Assembly: GCA_937958665.1 (NCBI GenBank)
Contig: CALGNM010000259.1
Span: 1 to 6,691, forward strand
Direction of reading: 5' to 3'
DNA from: an uncultured bacterium
GTDB taxonomy: Bacteria; Edwardsbacteria; AC1; EtOH8
DNA length: 6,691 nt
Under the pieces are notes generated by a model, which was given only the letters and a program-made list of their open reading frames with translations, was not told the origin of the DNA and made no database searches. This document shows, one piece after another, positions 1-5,923 of this stretch (position 1 is the first letter of the stretch; each line of letters starts with the position of its first letter). The translations under genes and the position numbers were made by a program.

Positions 1-45
1 CCACCGAGATCTACACTCTTTCCCTACACGACGCTCTTCCGATCT
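1..45 (+). other. Illumina P5/TruSeq universal adapter (artefact)
   Basis: These 45 bases match the 3' part of the Illumina TruSeq universal (P5) adapter as I recall it, from CCACCGAGATCTACAC through to the end CGCTCTTCCGATCT, with no mismatch. It is library-construction sequence, not genome. The biological sequence begins at 46. A near-identical inverted copy lies at the other end of the window. Confidence 0.98.
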
Positions 46-88
46 GAACTCCGGCCCCTTGCCTTTTCCCGATTGGCAGTTGGATCAC
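46..88 (-). CDS. possible first codons of a gene downstream of coaE (partial)
   Basis: A GTG at 88-86 overlaps the coaE stop codon as GTGA. It opens a frame that stays free of stops for 14 codons to the adapter junction, reading roughly MIQLPIGKRQGAGV. A four-base stop/start overlap is used elsewhere in this operon (1478-1481), which makes a coupled start plausible. Against it, a Shine-Dalgarno site at normal spacing is absent and 14 codons prove little. I do not recognise the peptide. There is no ATG or TTG on this strand between the coaE stop and the contig edge, so any downstream gene either starts here or lies beyond the contig. Confidence 0.2.
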
Positions 89-92
89 CTCC
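83..92 (-). promoter_or_regulatory. extended Shine-Dalgarno-like sequence over the coaE stop
   Basis: The minus strand reads GGAGGTGATC across the coaE stop codon (the TGA is inside it). This is a 10-base complement of the conserved 3' end of 16S rRNA; including the next two bases (CA) the match is 12. A site this long would normally serve a start codon about 5-9 bases downstream, but no ATG, GTG or TTG is there; CTG at 79-77 is the only near-cognate codon at that spacing. It may mark a translation-coupled downstream gene, or be chance in a GC-rich arginine/glycine-coding end. Confidence 0.35.
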
Positions 93-720
93 CGGCAGCT
101 GTCGCCGGAAACAGTTCCCTCCAGGCCCTCTCGGCCCTTCTCCTAAGTTCCTTCACAGACCCCCGATTGGCAATCACCAGGTCGGCCTTACGCCTCAAGC
201 CGGCTGGCCGGGGCTGGGCCTGAAAAATCCTCCGGGCCCGTTCCCGGGTCAGCCCCCTTCCCATCAGGCGGGCCAGCCGGGCTGGCCGGGGGGCCTCCAC
301 CACCACCAGCCGATCGACCCGGCGGTCCATTCCCCAGGGGACAATCAGCGCGGCATCGATCACCACCGGCCGGAACGGCTTCCTCCTCATCAGAAGCCCG
401 GCCCGCCTGGTGATCTCCGAGACCAGCCGAGGGTGAACTATCCGGTTAAGGCGGGCCAATTGCCGGCGGTCGGAAAAAACGACCCGCCCCAATTTGGAAC
501 GGCTGATGGCCCCGGAAGCAGTCAGAATGGCCGGTCCGAAGGCTTTCACCAGCCGGCCATAGCAGGGGGAATTTTTATGAAGCAAACCATGCCCCACCCG
601 GTCGGCATCTATCAACCGGGCCCCCATCCGGGAGAAGACCTCGGCCACAGTGGTCTTGCCCGATCCGGCCAGCCCGGTCAGCCCTATCAGCCGGGCCCGG
701 GGCGGCCTAATCCCTGGCAT
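85..720 (-). CDS. coaE: dephospho-CoA kinase
   Basis: CoaE phosphorylates the 3'-hydroxyl of dephospho-CoA with ATP, the last step of coenzyme A synthesis, in the cytoplasm. The 211-residue product has the normal family length. It shows the P-loop GLAGSGKT (residues 16-23), the DAD motif (38-40) near the acceptor site, IVHP (94-97), a strand ending in Asp122 (DAALIVPWG, where many members have D-P-L-L-F-E), the arginine-rich lid region with RxxQAQ around 164-169, and the closing ADLVIANRGS segment. The ATG at 720 is chosen because AGGAG lies at 725-729, four bases upstream, and because the frame further upstream has no family similarity. The gene starts inside the preceding small exported-protein gene (14-base overlap), so it is probably translated by coupling. 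It is last in the visible operon. The P-loop has LA where GI is usual, a mild variation. Confidence 0.93.
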   Translation of the reverse strand: MPGIRPPRARLIGLTGLAGSGKTTVAEVFSRMGARLIDADRVGHGLLHKNSPCYGRLVKAFGPAILTASGAISRSKLGRVVFSDRRQLARLNRIVHPRLVSEITRRAGLLMRRKPFRPVVIDAALIVPWGMDRRVDRLVVVEAPRPARLARLMGRGLTRERARRIFQAQPRPAGLRRKADLVIANRGSVKELRRRAERAWRELFPATAAGR

Positions 721-1027
721 CTCGCTCCTGGCCTTCCCTCTCCTCCGGCTGGCTGTCCCGGATATCTCCCTCCCGGTCCGGCAGCAGGTCCCAGAGGTCG
801 TAGACATCATAATAATCGTCGTCCGGGCCGTAATAGAAAAGTTCCAGGAAGTTGGATTCGTCGGCCGAGTCAGCCTTGGCCGGGGCCTCGCTTATTCCCG
901 ACGGACCGGCCAATGCTCCGTTAGAGTCGGCCGGGGCAACGGCAGAGCTGTCCAAGGTTTGGCCCGATGAGGCGGCTCCGGCCAGCGCCAACCAAAAGAC
1001 CATCGCCAGTCTGGGCATCTTCTTCAT
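707..1027 (-). CDS. small acidic exported hypothetical protein
   Basis: I do not recognise a family. The 106-residue product begins with a clear signal peptide: lysines and arginine at 2-6, a hydrophobic stretch at 7-19, and likely cleavage near residues 20-23. A Ser/Ala/Pro-rich linker (about 24-58) follows, then an aromatic and acidic block at 60-84 containing FYYGPDDDYYDVYDLWDLLP, and a highly charged tail rich in Glu, Arg and Asp. It lacks a lipobox cysteine and a second membrane segment. ATG at 1027 is preferred because GGAG sits about ten bases upstream. An in-frame ATG at 1036 is also possible, but its GGAG is one base away. The gene follows the DUF5683 gene by 16 bases and overlaps coaE by 14. 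Codons in the acidic block mostly end in G or C, as in its neighbours, which supports real coding. It is probably periplasmic or surface-exposed; its role is unknown. Confidence 0.68.
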   Translation of the reverse strand: MKKMPRLAMVFWLALAGAASSGQTLDSSAVAPADSNGALAGPSGISEAPAKADSADESNFLELFYYGPDDDYYDVYDLWDLLPDREGDIRDSQPEEREGQERDARD

Positions 1028-1043
1028 CTTCCCCATTCTCCGT

Positions 1044-1481
1044 TCAGAACCTTTTCACCAGGGACACCTGCCCCGGCCCGGCCTGCAGGGAAAGGCTGGG
1101 CTCGCTGTGCTGGTCGAACTTGAACAGGTGGGCGTCCACATAGGCATCGGCCAGGGACAGGGTCCAGATGCCGATGAACCACCATTTGTACTTGCGGCGC
1201 CGGGCGTCGTGGTAGTTGTAATCATCCGGGTCGGTGTTGCCCACCGCCGCCAAATCCTCCCGGCGGTAGCAGCAGCCCAGGTAGCCCAGCCCGCCGGCGA
1301 AGGCCGCCGCCCTCAGGTATTGCTGGGTGTAGAGCTGGCCGCCCCCGGGCACCGCCGCCGACAGGCAGACCGCCAGCAGGGGGGAGCGGCGGGGCACCTG
1401 GTCCGGCCGGGACTCCTCCGCCCGGGCGGAGCCGGCCGCCAGCAGGACGGAGCCCAAAAGGGTTATCAGCCATTTATTCAT
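1044..1481 (-). CDS. DUF5683-type envelope protein with signal peptide
   Basis: The 145-residue protein has a signal peptide (residues 1-21, likely cut after ARA). A segment like the DUF5683 core follows: SPLLAVCLSAAVPGGGQLY (33-51), then a hydrophobic stretch to about 71, a charged loop (72-99), a second hydrophobic segment WWFIGIWTLSLADAYVDAHL (100-119), and a strand-like C-terminus ending in Phe. The PGGGQxY plus DAYVDAHL pair is what I recall for this family of envelope-associated proteins in Bacteroidetes, deltaproteobacteria and candidate phyla; its molecular role is not established. ATG at 1481 is chosen over an in-frame GTG at 1490 because it forms an ATGA overlap with the upstream stop and starts directly on the signal peptide. 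It precedes another exported protein gene by 16 bases, suggesting a small envelope unit inside the operon. Confidence 0.78.
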   Translation of the reverse strand: MNKWLITLLGSVLLAAGSARAEESRPDQVPRRSPLLAVCLSAAVPGGGQLYTQQYLRAAAFAGGLGYLGCCYRREDLAAVGNTDPDDYNYHDARRRKYKWWFIGIWTLSLADAYVDAHLFKFDQHSEPSLSLQAGPGQVSLVKRF

Positions 1482-2449
1482 ATCTGCCACTTCAACACGA
1501 ATTCCTCGGCCGGACGGACGGCGGTCAAGCCGCGGCGGCGGCCGGCCTGCACCAGGTTGATCTCCACCGGTTGGTCCTCCCTCCGGTCGCAGTAGCGGGC
1601 CAGGATCCTCCCGGCCGTCTCCAAATCCTCCTCCGTCAGCCGGCCCCTCAAAATTCCCACCGGACCCTTGATGCCCTCGGCCGGCCGAATGACGGCATCG
1701 TCACCATCGGCCATGGCCAGCAGCTTTTGGTTCTCCGACTTGTTCCTTCCCAGCACCAGCTTGGCCCCGCCCTCCAGGCGGAAATGACGGCCCAATCCCA
1801 TCAGCTCGGTGTCGCGGCGCACCAGCCCCTCGTGGGCCATCAGTTCCTTGAGCCGCTGGGAATACCGGGACTCGGTCAAAAGACAGCCCCCGGCCGGCTG
1901 GGGGTATTTTTTTATCCCGAACCGGCGGGCCAATTCCTCCTGCCGTTTGCGGCCCCGGCCGGAGATATCATAGAGCTTCTCCCGGTCGACCCACCCCTCC
2001 CGTTCCGGCCTGGTGGGCTCCAGCAGTCTGGCCGACAGCGGCCTCAGCACCAGGTCCCGGTCGCCCGAGAGTTTTAGAACGGCATTGAGCCCGCCCCTGG
2101 TCTGGGACATGGGCCTCTCTCCCAGCACCTCTCCGGTAACCAGGAAGAAGGCCTGGTATCTGGCCAGCAGTCCATGGGCGGTCCTCAGCATCAGGCCGTG
2201 GCAGTCGATGCAGGGGTTCAGGTTGCCGCCGAAGCCGTAACGGGGGTTTTTCATCATGGCGAAATAATCTTCGGTGAAGTCATGCTCGATGAGCCGGATG
2301 CCCAGGGTGGCAGCCGCGGCCCGGGCGTTCTCCGGCCCGAAGAAGGGGGTGACGAAGCACAGACCCAGCACCTCGACGCCCTGCTCCATCACCACCCGGG
2401 CCGCCAGGATGCTGTCCAGGCCGCCGGATAACAGGGCCAGGCACCTCAT
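1478..2449 (-). CDS. PP-loop tRNA thiolation enzyme (ThiI/MnmA-like sulfurtransferase)
   Basis: The N-terminal PP-loop ATP-binding motif SGGLDS (residues 8-13) places this in the N-type ATP pyrophosphatase group, which adenylates a tRNA uridine before sulfur transfer. Other landmarks are NPCIDC (78-83), TGEVLGERPMSQ (105-116), comparable to the TGE segment of ThiI proteins, and PAGGCLLT (185-192) with a third cysteine, Cys189. The CxxC plus distant Cys pattern resembles the cluster ligands of iron-sulfur-dependent thiolases such as TtuA and archaeal ThiI. The 323-residue protein has neither an N-terminal THUMP domain nor a C-terminal rhodanese domain. Its C-terminus (about 245-323) resembles the NFACT-R-like RNA-binding domain that I recall at the end of this family. 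ATG at 2449 is chosen because the sequence MRCLALLSGG matches family N-termini. ATG at 2473, four bases after the upstream stop, would add eight residues; neither start has a good Shine-Dalgarno site. The exact nucleoside made is uncertain. Confidence 0.8.
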   Translation of the reverse strand: MRCLALLSGGLDSILAARVVMEQGVEVLGLCFVTPFFGPENARAAAATLGIRLIEHDFTEDYFAMMKNPRYGFGGNLNPCIDCHGLMLRTAHGLLARYQAFFLVTGEVLGERPMSQTRGGLNAVLKLSGDRDLVLRPLSARLLEPTRPEREGWVDREKLYDISGRGRKRQEELARRFGIKKYPQPAGGCLLTESRYSQRLKELMAHEGLVRRDTELMGLGRHFRLEGGAKLVLGRNKSENQKLLAMADGDDAVIRPAEGIKGPVGILRGRLTEEDLETAGRILARYCDRREDQPVEINLVQAGRRRGLTAVRPAEEFVLKWQI

Positions 2450-2477
2450 GGCCGCCCAGCAGTAATCAGGCATCTTA

Positions 2478-3116
2478 TCATCTGCCGAAAGGAGTGTGTA
2501 TTCCCAGGGCCAGTCCTATTGAGGGCGACCAGTTTTTGGCCGGATACAACAGCTTCAGGTCTTCGGAGAAGCTGTAATAAGTGATTCCGGCCAGCAGTTC
2601 GGCCTTGAATATTTCCCAAAAGTCCCTCTCCAACGATACTTTTATGGTCCCGGTTGAGGTCCGTTCGCTGTAGAAGTATGATGCCCCGTCCCAGCTGAAC
2701 CCCAGCCCAGCGGCTATCACCAGGGGAACGATCCCGGACTCGAAGCGGGCCGTACTGGTGCCCCGGCCACCGCCGGCCGCCAGCCGACACCTGAAGCCCC
2801 GGCCCAACGGCAGGCGCCAGGTGGCCTTGAGCCGGTACAGGTCCCGTTCCAGGACGGTGCCGGAAAAGAATGACGCCGCCATCTCCCGGAACGGATCCCC
2901 CTCCTCGTGTTCCAACTCCAGACCCGCCCCGTGCCAGGTAAGGATGATGATGCTGCCGATGGAGGTCAAGTTGTCCTGCAGCTGGAGTCCGCCCTGATAA
3001 TCCAGGCGAGGTGCGTCGTTGGCCCAGTCGAAACCCCAGGCGGTTGAGGCTAAGGCCAGGATGGCCGGAAACCATCGGATTTTATTTGGCAGGTCCCTGA
3101 TGGTCGACAAGCCCAT
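2478..3116 (-). CDS. exported protein, probable small outer-membrane beta-barrel
   Basis: I do not recognise a named family. The 212-residue product has a signal peptide with basic residues at 7-14, a hydrophobic core WFPAILALAS (15-24), and likely cleavage after AWG at 28. The mature part lacks long hydrophobic helices. It shows short alternating strands separated by glycine or charged turns, for example YRLKATWRLPLGRGFRCRL, IVPLVIAAGLGFSWDG and AELLAGITYYSFSEDL, as in 8- to 10-strand barrels. The C-terminus (GIHTPFGR) does not end in the classical aromatic residue, so insertion by the BAM machinery is not certain. ATG at 3116 is set by GAGGTG six bases upstream, overlapping the aminomutase stop; a GTG at 3125 in frame lies within that site and is unlikely. 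The gene sits between the aminomutase (10-base gap) and the thiolase, with no clear functional link. Confidence 0.7.
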   Translation of the reverse strand: MGLSTIRDLPNKIRWFPAILALASTAWGFDWANDAPRLDYQGGLQLQDNLTSIGSIIILTWHGAGLELEHEEGDPFREMAASFFSGTVLERDLYRLKATWRLPLGRGFRCRLAAGGGRGTSTARFESGIVPLVIAAGLGFSWDGASYFYSERTSTGTIKVSLERDFWEIFKAELLAGITYYSFSEDLKLLYPAKNWSPSIGLALGIHTPFGR

Positions 3117-3122
3117 GGCCGC

Positions 3123-3128
3123 CACCTC
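3123..3128 (-). promoter_or_regulatory. Shine-Dalgarno site that fixes the start of the barrel gene
   Basis: The minus strand carries GAGGTG six bases before the ATG at 3116. Its first two bases are the last two of the TGA stop of the aminomutase gene (3129-3127), so ribosomes ending there could re-initiate directly. This decides for ATG 3116 over GTG 3125. Confidence 0.7.
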
Positions 3129-4923
3129 AGAAATAATAGTAGATGGTCCGGTAGTCCTCGGGGTCCTCGCCCCGCCTTTTCAGCTCCTGCAGATAGTCGT
3201 AGATGGGGACGTCGTGGTCCACGTAGGTATCCACCATGGCCAGCTTCTTCTCCCAGGGGTGGAACTCGTAGACCCGGGAGCCGTCGGGCAGGATGGTCAG
3301 CAGGGTGTGGTGCTGTTCGGCCCGCAGGTAATTCTTGCCCAGCCGGGGGACGTTGTACACCGGCTCGTCGGTGCGGAGCAGCCCGGGATAGAGCCGGGCC
3401 TCCTCCTTGACCTCCTGCTGGAGGCGGGCCAGCGGCACCCGGTAGTTGCGGGTCTCCTCCTTGCCCTTGGTGTTGAAGGTATAGTAGGGATCCACCCCGA
3501 TCAGCCGCAGCACCCGGCGCAGGGCCGCCAGCTCGAAGCGCCGGCTGTTCTCCACCGTGAACACCGCCTGGTTGTAGACCGACATACCCCGGCGCCGGAA
3601 CTTCTGGACCGCCTCCATGGCCTGGGGGGTGACCTCATAGCAGTGCTCGAAGTGGGTGACCAGGGCTACCTCCCGCCGGCCCGGCTGATGGTGCCGGGCG
3701 ATGATGTCGGCCAGGCGGTCGGTGATCCGCTGGGGCAGGACCACCGGGGTCCGCGAGCCTATTCGCATCCTTTCGATATGTTCTATCCGGGCCAGTTTGG
3801 ACAGCACATTGTCGATCCGGTCATCATCCATCACCAGGGGGTCGCCCCCGGTGACCAGCACCTCGCTGATCGCCGGATGTTCGGCGATCCAGTCGATGGC
3901 CCGGGCCAGCTTGTCCTCCGGGGCCAGGGCCTGGGGGCACATGGCGTCCTCGATCTCCCAGTTGCGCTGGCAGTAGACGCAGATCTGGCTGCAGGTGTTG
4001 TAGGGCTTCAGAATCACGATCCGGGGATAGCGCCGGGTCACCAGGTCCACCGGGGAGGTGTCGTGCTCCAGCATGAAGTCCAGGGAATGGGAACGGTCCT
4101 CCTTATTCTTGAGCATCTTCTTGACGTAGTTGGAGGGCGGGATCACCTGGGCCCGCACCGCATGGTCCCGGGTCCGGGAGGGCTGGCGGTCCATCAGCGA
4201 AACATAATAGGGGGTGATGCCGAACGGCAGCCTGCCGGACTTGGCCTTGTCGATGGCCTTGCGCTCCTCGTCGCTCAGCTCCACCAGCTCGGCCAGCTGC
4301 TGGGAGGTTCTGATGATGTGGGACAGCTGCCATTGGTGGTCGGTCCAATCATCGGCCGAAGCCCCGAAATGCTTGAGGATGCGGTCCCGGTTTTGCTCCC
4401 GCTCTTTCTGCACCTGGTCATCCAGCCCGGACGGATAGCGCTTGATGAATTGGTCGCAGCGCCGGGCCATGGCGTCCAGCTGGTCGGAGCGCTGCTGGGC
4501 GGCCTCCCGTCCGTGGCTTTCGGCCGAGGTGGAGTAGATCTCGTTGTCGTAGACCCGGCTGCGTCCGGTGGTGCCCAGCAGTATCTGGATCAGGTCCTCG
4601 AAGAAGGCGTCGGACAGGTTGTCCGGCAGCCCCTCGGCCTCCCCCTGGGACAGCCGCCACAGCAGGGGCATGATGCTGAAGCCCGACAGGCTTTCGCTGC
4701 GGACCGAGACGATCCGCCGCAGGGCCAGGATACAGCTGATCTGCAGGGCCCACTCCAGCCCCCGGGGGCTGATCACCTCCAGGTTCAGCATCTGGTACAT
4801 CTCGTTGAGGTATGACACCAGCAGGTTCTTGGCCACCTGGTGGTTGGGGGCGTCCTTCAAAATCCCCCCGATGGTCGGGTTGGCCTGCAGCAGCCGCTCG
4901 ACCTGTTCCCTCTTATAGCTCAT
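3127..4923 (-). CDS. KamA-family radical SAM/PLP aminomutase, glutamate 2,3-aminomutase-like residues
   Basis: This 598-residue protein belongs to the lysine 2,3-aminomutase family, which moves an alpha-amino group to the beta carbon using SAM, a [4Fe-4S] cluster and PLP. The core starts near 190 (DWTDHQWQLSHIIRT, matching the DWRWQ start of the clostridial enzyme) and includes ITPYYVSLMD (236-245), the cluster motif CxxxCxxC at Cys311, Cys315 and Cys318, Arg320 at the substrate-carboxylate position, TGGDPL (358-363), RIGSRTPVVLPQRIT (387-401) and the PLP lysine candidate Lys530 in PRLGK. The lysine-binding aspartates of the clostridial enzyme (Asp293, Asp330) align with Lys486 and Asn524, the pair described for glutamate 2,3-aminomutase. 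Acidic substrates are therefore more likely than lysine. Residues 1 to about 186 are an added helical-looking region absent from 416-residue KamA. AAAGGAGG lies seven bases before the ATG. No lysine-pathway or acetyltransferase (ablB) gene is adjacent. Confidence 0.92.
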   Translation of the reverse strand: MSYKREQVERLLQANPTIGGILKDAPNHQVAKNLLVSYLNEMYQMLNLEVISPRGLEWALQISCILALRRIVSVRSESLSGFSIMPLLWRLSQGEAEGLPDNLSDAFFEDLIQILLGTTGRSRVYDNEIYSTSAESHGREAAQQRSDQLDAMARRCDQFIKRYPSGLDDQVQKEREQNRDRILKHFGASADDWTDHQWQLSHIIRTSQQLAELVELSDEERKAIDKAKSGRLPFGITPYYVSLMDRQPSRTRDHAVRAQVIPPSNYVKKMLKNKEDRSHSLDFMLEHDTSPVDLVTRRYPRIVILKPYNTCSQICVYCQRNWEIEDAMCPQALAPEDKLARAIDWIAEHPAISEVLVTGGDPLVMDDDRIDNVLSKLARIEHIERMRIGSRTPVVLPQRITDRLADIIARHHQPGRREVALVTHFEHCYEVTPQAMEAVQKFRRRGMSVYNQAVFTVENSRRFELAALRRVLRLIGVDPYYTFNTKGKEETRNYRVPLARLQQEVKEEARLYPGLLRTDEPVYNVPRLGKNYLRAEQHHTLLTILPDGSRVYEFHPWEKKLAMVDTYVDHDVPIYDYLQELKRRGEDPEDYRTIYYYF

Positions 4924-4930
4924 GGTCCGT

Positions 4931-4938
4931 CCTCCTTT
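4931..4938 (-). promoter_or_regulatory. strong Shine-Dalgarno site of the aminomutase gene
   Basis: The minus strand reads AAAGGAGG, seven bases before the ATG at 4923. It is the strongest properly spaced ribosome site in the window and fits the aminomutase being the first gene of the tightly packed group that follows. Confidence 0.8.
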
Positions 4939-4957
4939 CCTGGCTCCCGCCGGTCAA

Positions 4958-4975
4958 CTATGCCGTTTTAGTCAT
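4958..4975 (-). other. possible five-codon leader ORF before the aminomutase
   Basis: The 73-base gap between the lipid kinase and the aminomutase contains, on the minus strand, GGAGG (4983-4979), then CAT, then ATG ACT AAA ACG GCA TAG, giving the peptide MTKTA. The spacing of three bases is shorter than ideal. I see neither a convincing rho-independent terminator nor an alternative hairpin pair in the gap, so there is no attenuator to go with it. It may simply be chance. Confidence 0.15.
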
Positions 4976-4996
4976 ATGCCTCCGTTAATTCGGGCC

Positions 4997-5884
4997 TCAG
5001 AAACCGTCCCCGGTGATGGCCTCCACCGCCCCGGGGATGATGGATATCTGGTAGCGCTTCTCCCGGGTGGGCAGCAGTTCGCCGTCCACCTGAACGGCGA
5101 TCGGCTGGTCGGACTCCACCACCACCTGCCGGGCCCGGCCCATCACCACCTGCTTGAGATGGGTGTGCTGGCCGGTAAAGCTCTTGGGGATGTGGCGGAA
5201 GAACTCCAGCCAGGTCAGCCGGTGGATGATGCAGATGTCCAGCCAGCCGTCGTCGATCCTGGCCTGGGGGGTCAGCAGGTAGCCCCCGCCCACCGAGCGG
5301 CCGTTCATCACCTCCACCAGCAGGGCCTCCACCCACAGCTTTCCGCTCCCGAAGTCCAGGCTGAAGCGCTGGCCCTGGTAGCGCATCAGGGCCCGGACGG
5401 TGGCCAGCACATAGAGCTTGAGGTCGCGCAGGCCCTTTATCTTCTGCTTCTCGACGATCACCTCGCCGTCCAGCCCCAGGCCCAGCGAGTTGAAGTAGTG
5501 GCGCCCGTTGACCACCCCGGCGTCCATCCGGATGGTGCGGCGGCGCCGGATGGCCTCCACCGCCCGGGCCACCTCCCGGCTGGCGCCCAGCGACTTGGCC
5601 AGGTCGTCGCCCGAGCCCAAGGGGATCATCCCGAACACCGCGCCGCTCCCCACCAGGGCCCCGGCCGTCTCCCCGGCCACCCCGTCGCCCCCGCAGGCCA
5701 CCACGGTGGCGAAGCCCCGCTCCACCGCCTCCCGGGCCAGCCGTCCGGCGTCCCCCTCTTTGCCGGTCAGCGACAGGTCGAAGTTGATGCCGGCCGCCTT
5801 CAGCTGGGCCTTGACCTGCTCCAGGTGCCCGGCGGCCTCCCCGCCATGGGCCAGGGGATTGAAGATCACCTTGGTGCGCAGCAT
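4997..5884 (-). CDS. diacylglycerol kinase family lipid kinase (YegS/BmrU type)
   Basis: The 295-residue protein has the usual length and order of the DAGK catalytic family, which phosphorylates diacylglycerol or a related lipid with ATP at the inner face of the membrane. It shows the opening strand VIFNPLAHGG (6-15), the nucleotide motif GGDG (65-68), PLGSGDDLAKSLG (88-100), FNSLGLGLDGEV (131-142), NGRSVGGGYLLTPQARIDDG (194-213) leading into the WLD of the DDGxLD motif, and VQVDGE (264-269). Two family positions vary: Val69 follows GGDG where Thr is usual, and Asp93 replaces the common Asn in the GTGND-like motif. There is no signal peptide or membrane helix, as expected. ATG at 5884 is the only reasonable start, yet no Shine-Dalgarno site precedes it; the bases directly before it belong to the AT-rich repeat array. 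The natural substrate cannot be read from sequence. Confidence 0.9.
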   Translation of the reverse strand: MLRTKVIFNPLAHGGEAAGHLEQVKAQLKAAGINFDLSLTGKEGDAGRLAREAVERGFATVVACGGDGVAGETAGALVGSGAVFGMIPLGSGDDLAKSLGASREVARAVEAIRRRRTIRMDAGVVNGRHYFNSLGLGLDGEVIVEKQKIKGLRDLKLYVLATVRALMRYQGQRFSLDFGSGKLWVEALLVEVMNGRSVGGGYLLTPQARIDDGWLDICIIHRLTWLEFFRHIPKSFTGQHTHLKQVVMGRARQVVVESDQPIAVQVDGELLPTREKRYQISIIPGAVEAITGDGF

Positions 5885-5887
5885 AAT

Positions 5888-5922
5888 AAAGAATCTTGGA
5901 TTCAGAATTTGGAATGTTGAAT
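5888..5922 (-). repeat. 3' heptad array, five ATTCnnn units
   Basis: Read on the minus strand, five consecutive 7-base units begin ATTC, ATTC, ATTC, ATCC and ATTC, starting at 5922, 5915, 5908, 5901 and 5894. The next unit begins ATT and contains the ATG of the lipid kinase. On the plus strand these are nnnGAAT units. The array is the inverted counterpart of the one at 6312-6346, with the same unit length and number. It occupies the kinase leader, where a Shine-Dalgarno site would be expected. Confidence 0.7.
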
Positions 5923-5923
5923 C

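Noticed and set aside
81-92. Resemblance of the plus strand to the 16S rRNA 3' end (TGGATCACCTCC)
   Set aside because: Only 12 bases match and the sequence on either side is coaE coding sequence and a non-rRNA stretch. It is better read as a Shine-Dalgarno complement on the minus strand.
73-1595. Plus-strand open frames opposite coaE and the two small exported-protein genes
   Set aside because: Their products are Pro/Gly/Arg- or Ala-rich and unlike any protein; they result from GC-rich codons in the opposite strand.
3019-4815. Long plus-strand open frame of 598 codons opposite the aminomutase
   Set aside because: It is the antisense shadow of a GC-rich gene: the product is a low-complexity Gly/Val/Leu/Pro/His sequence without motifs, while the minus strand encodes an unmistakable radical SAM enzyme with a strong ribosome site.
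5899-5923. Rho-independent terminator after the four-helix-bundle gene
   Set aside because: The 6-base inverted repeat (GATTCA/TGAATC) is AT-rich, has a 13-base loop and no following U-run on the minus strand; it follows from the ATTC heptads.
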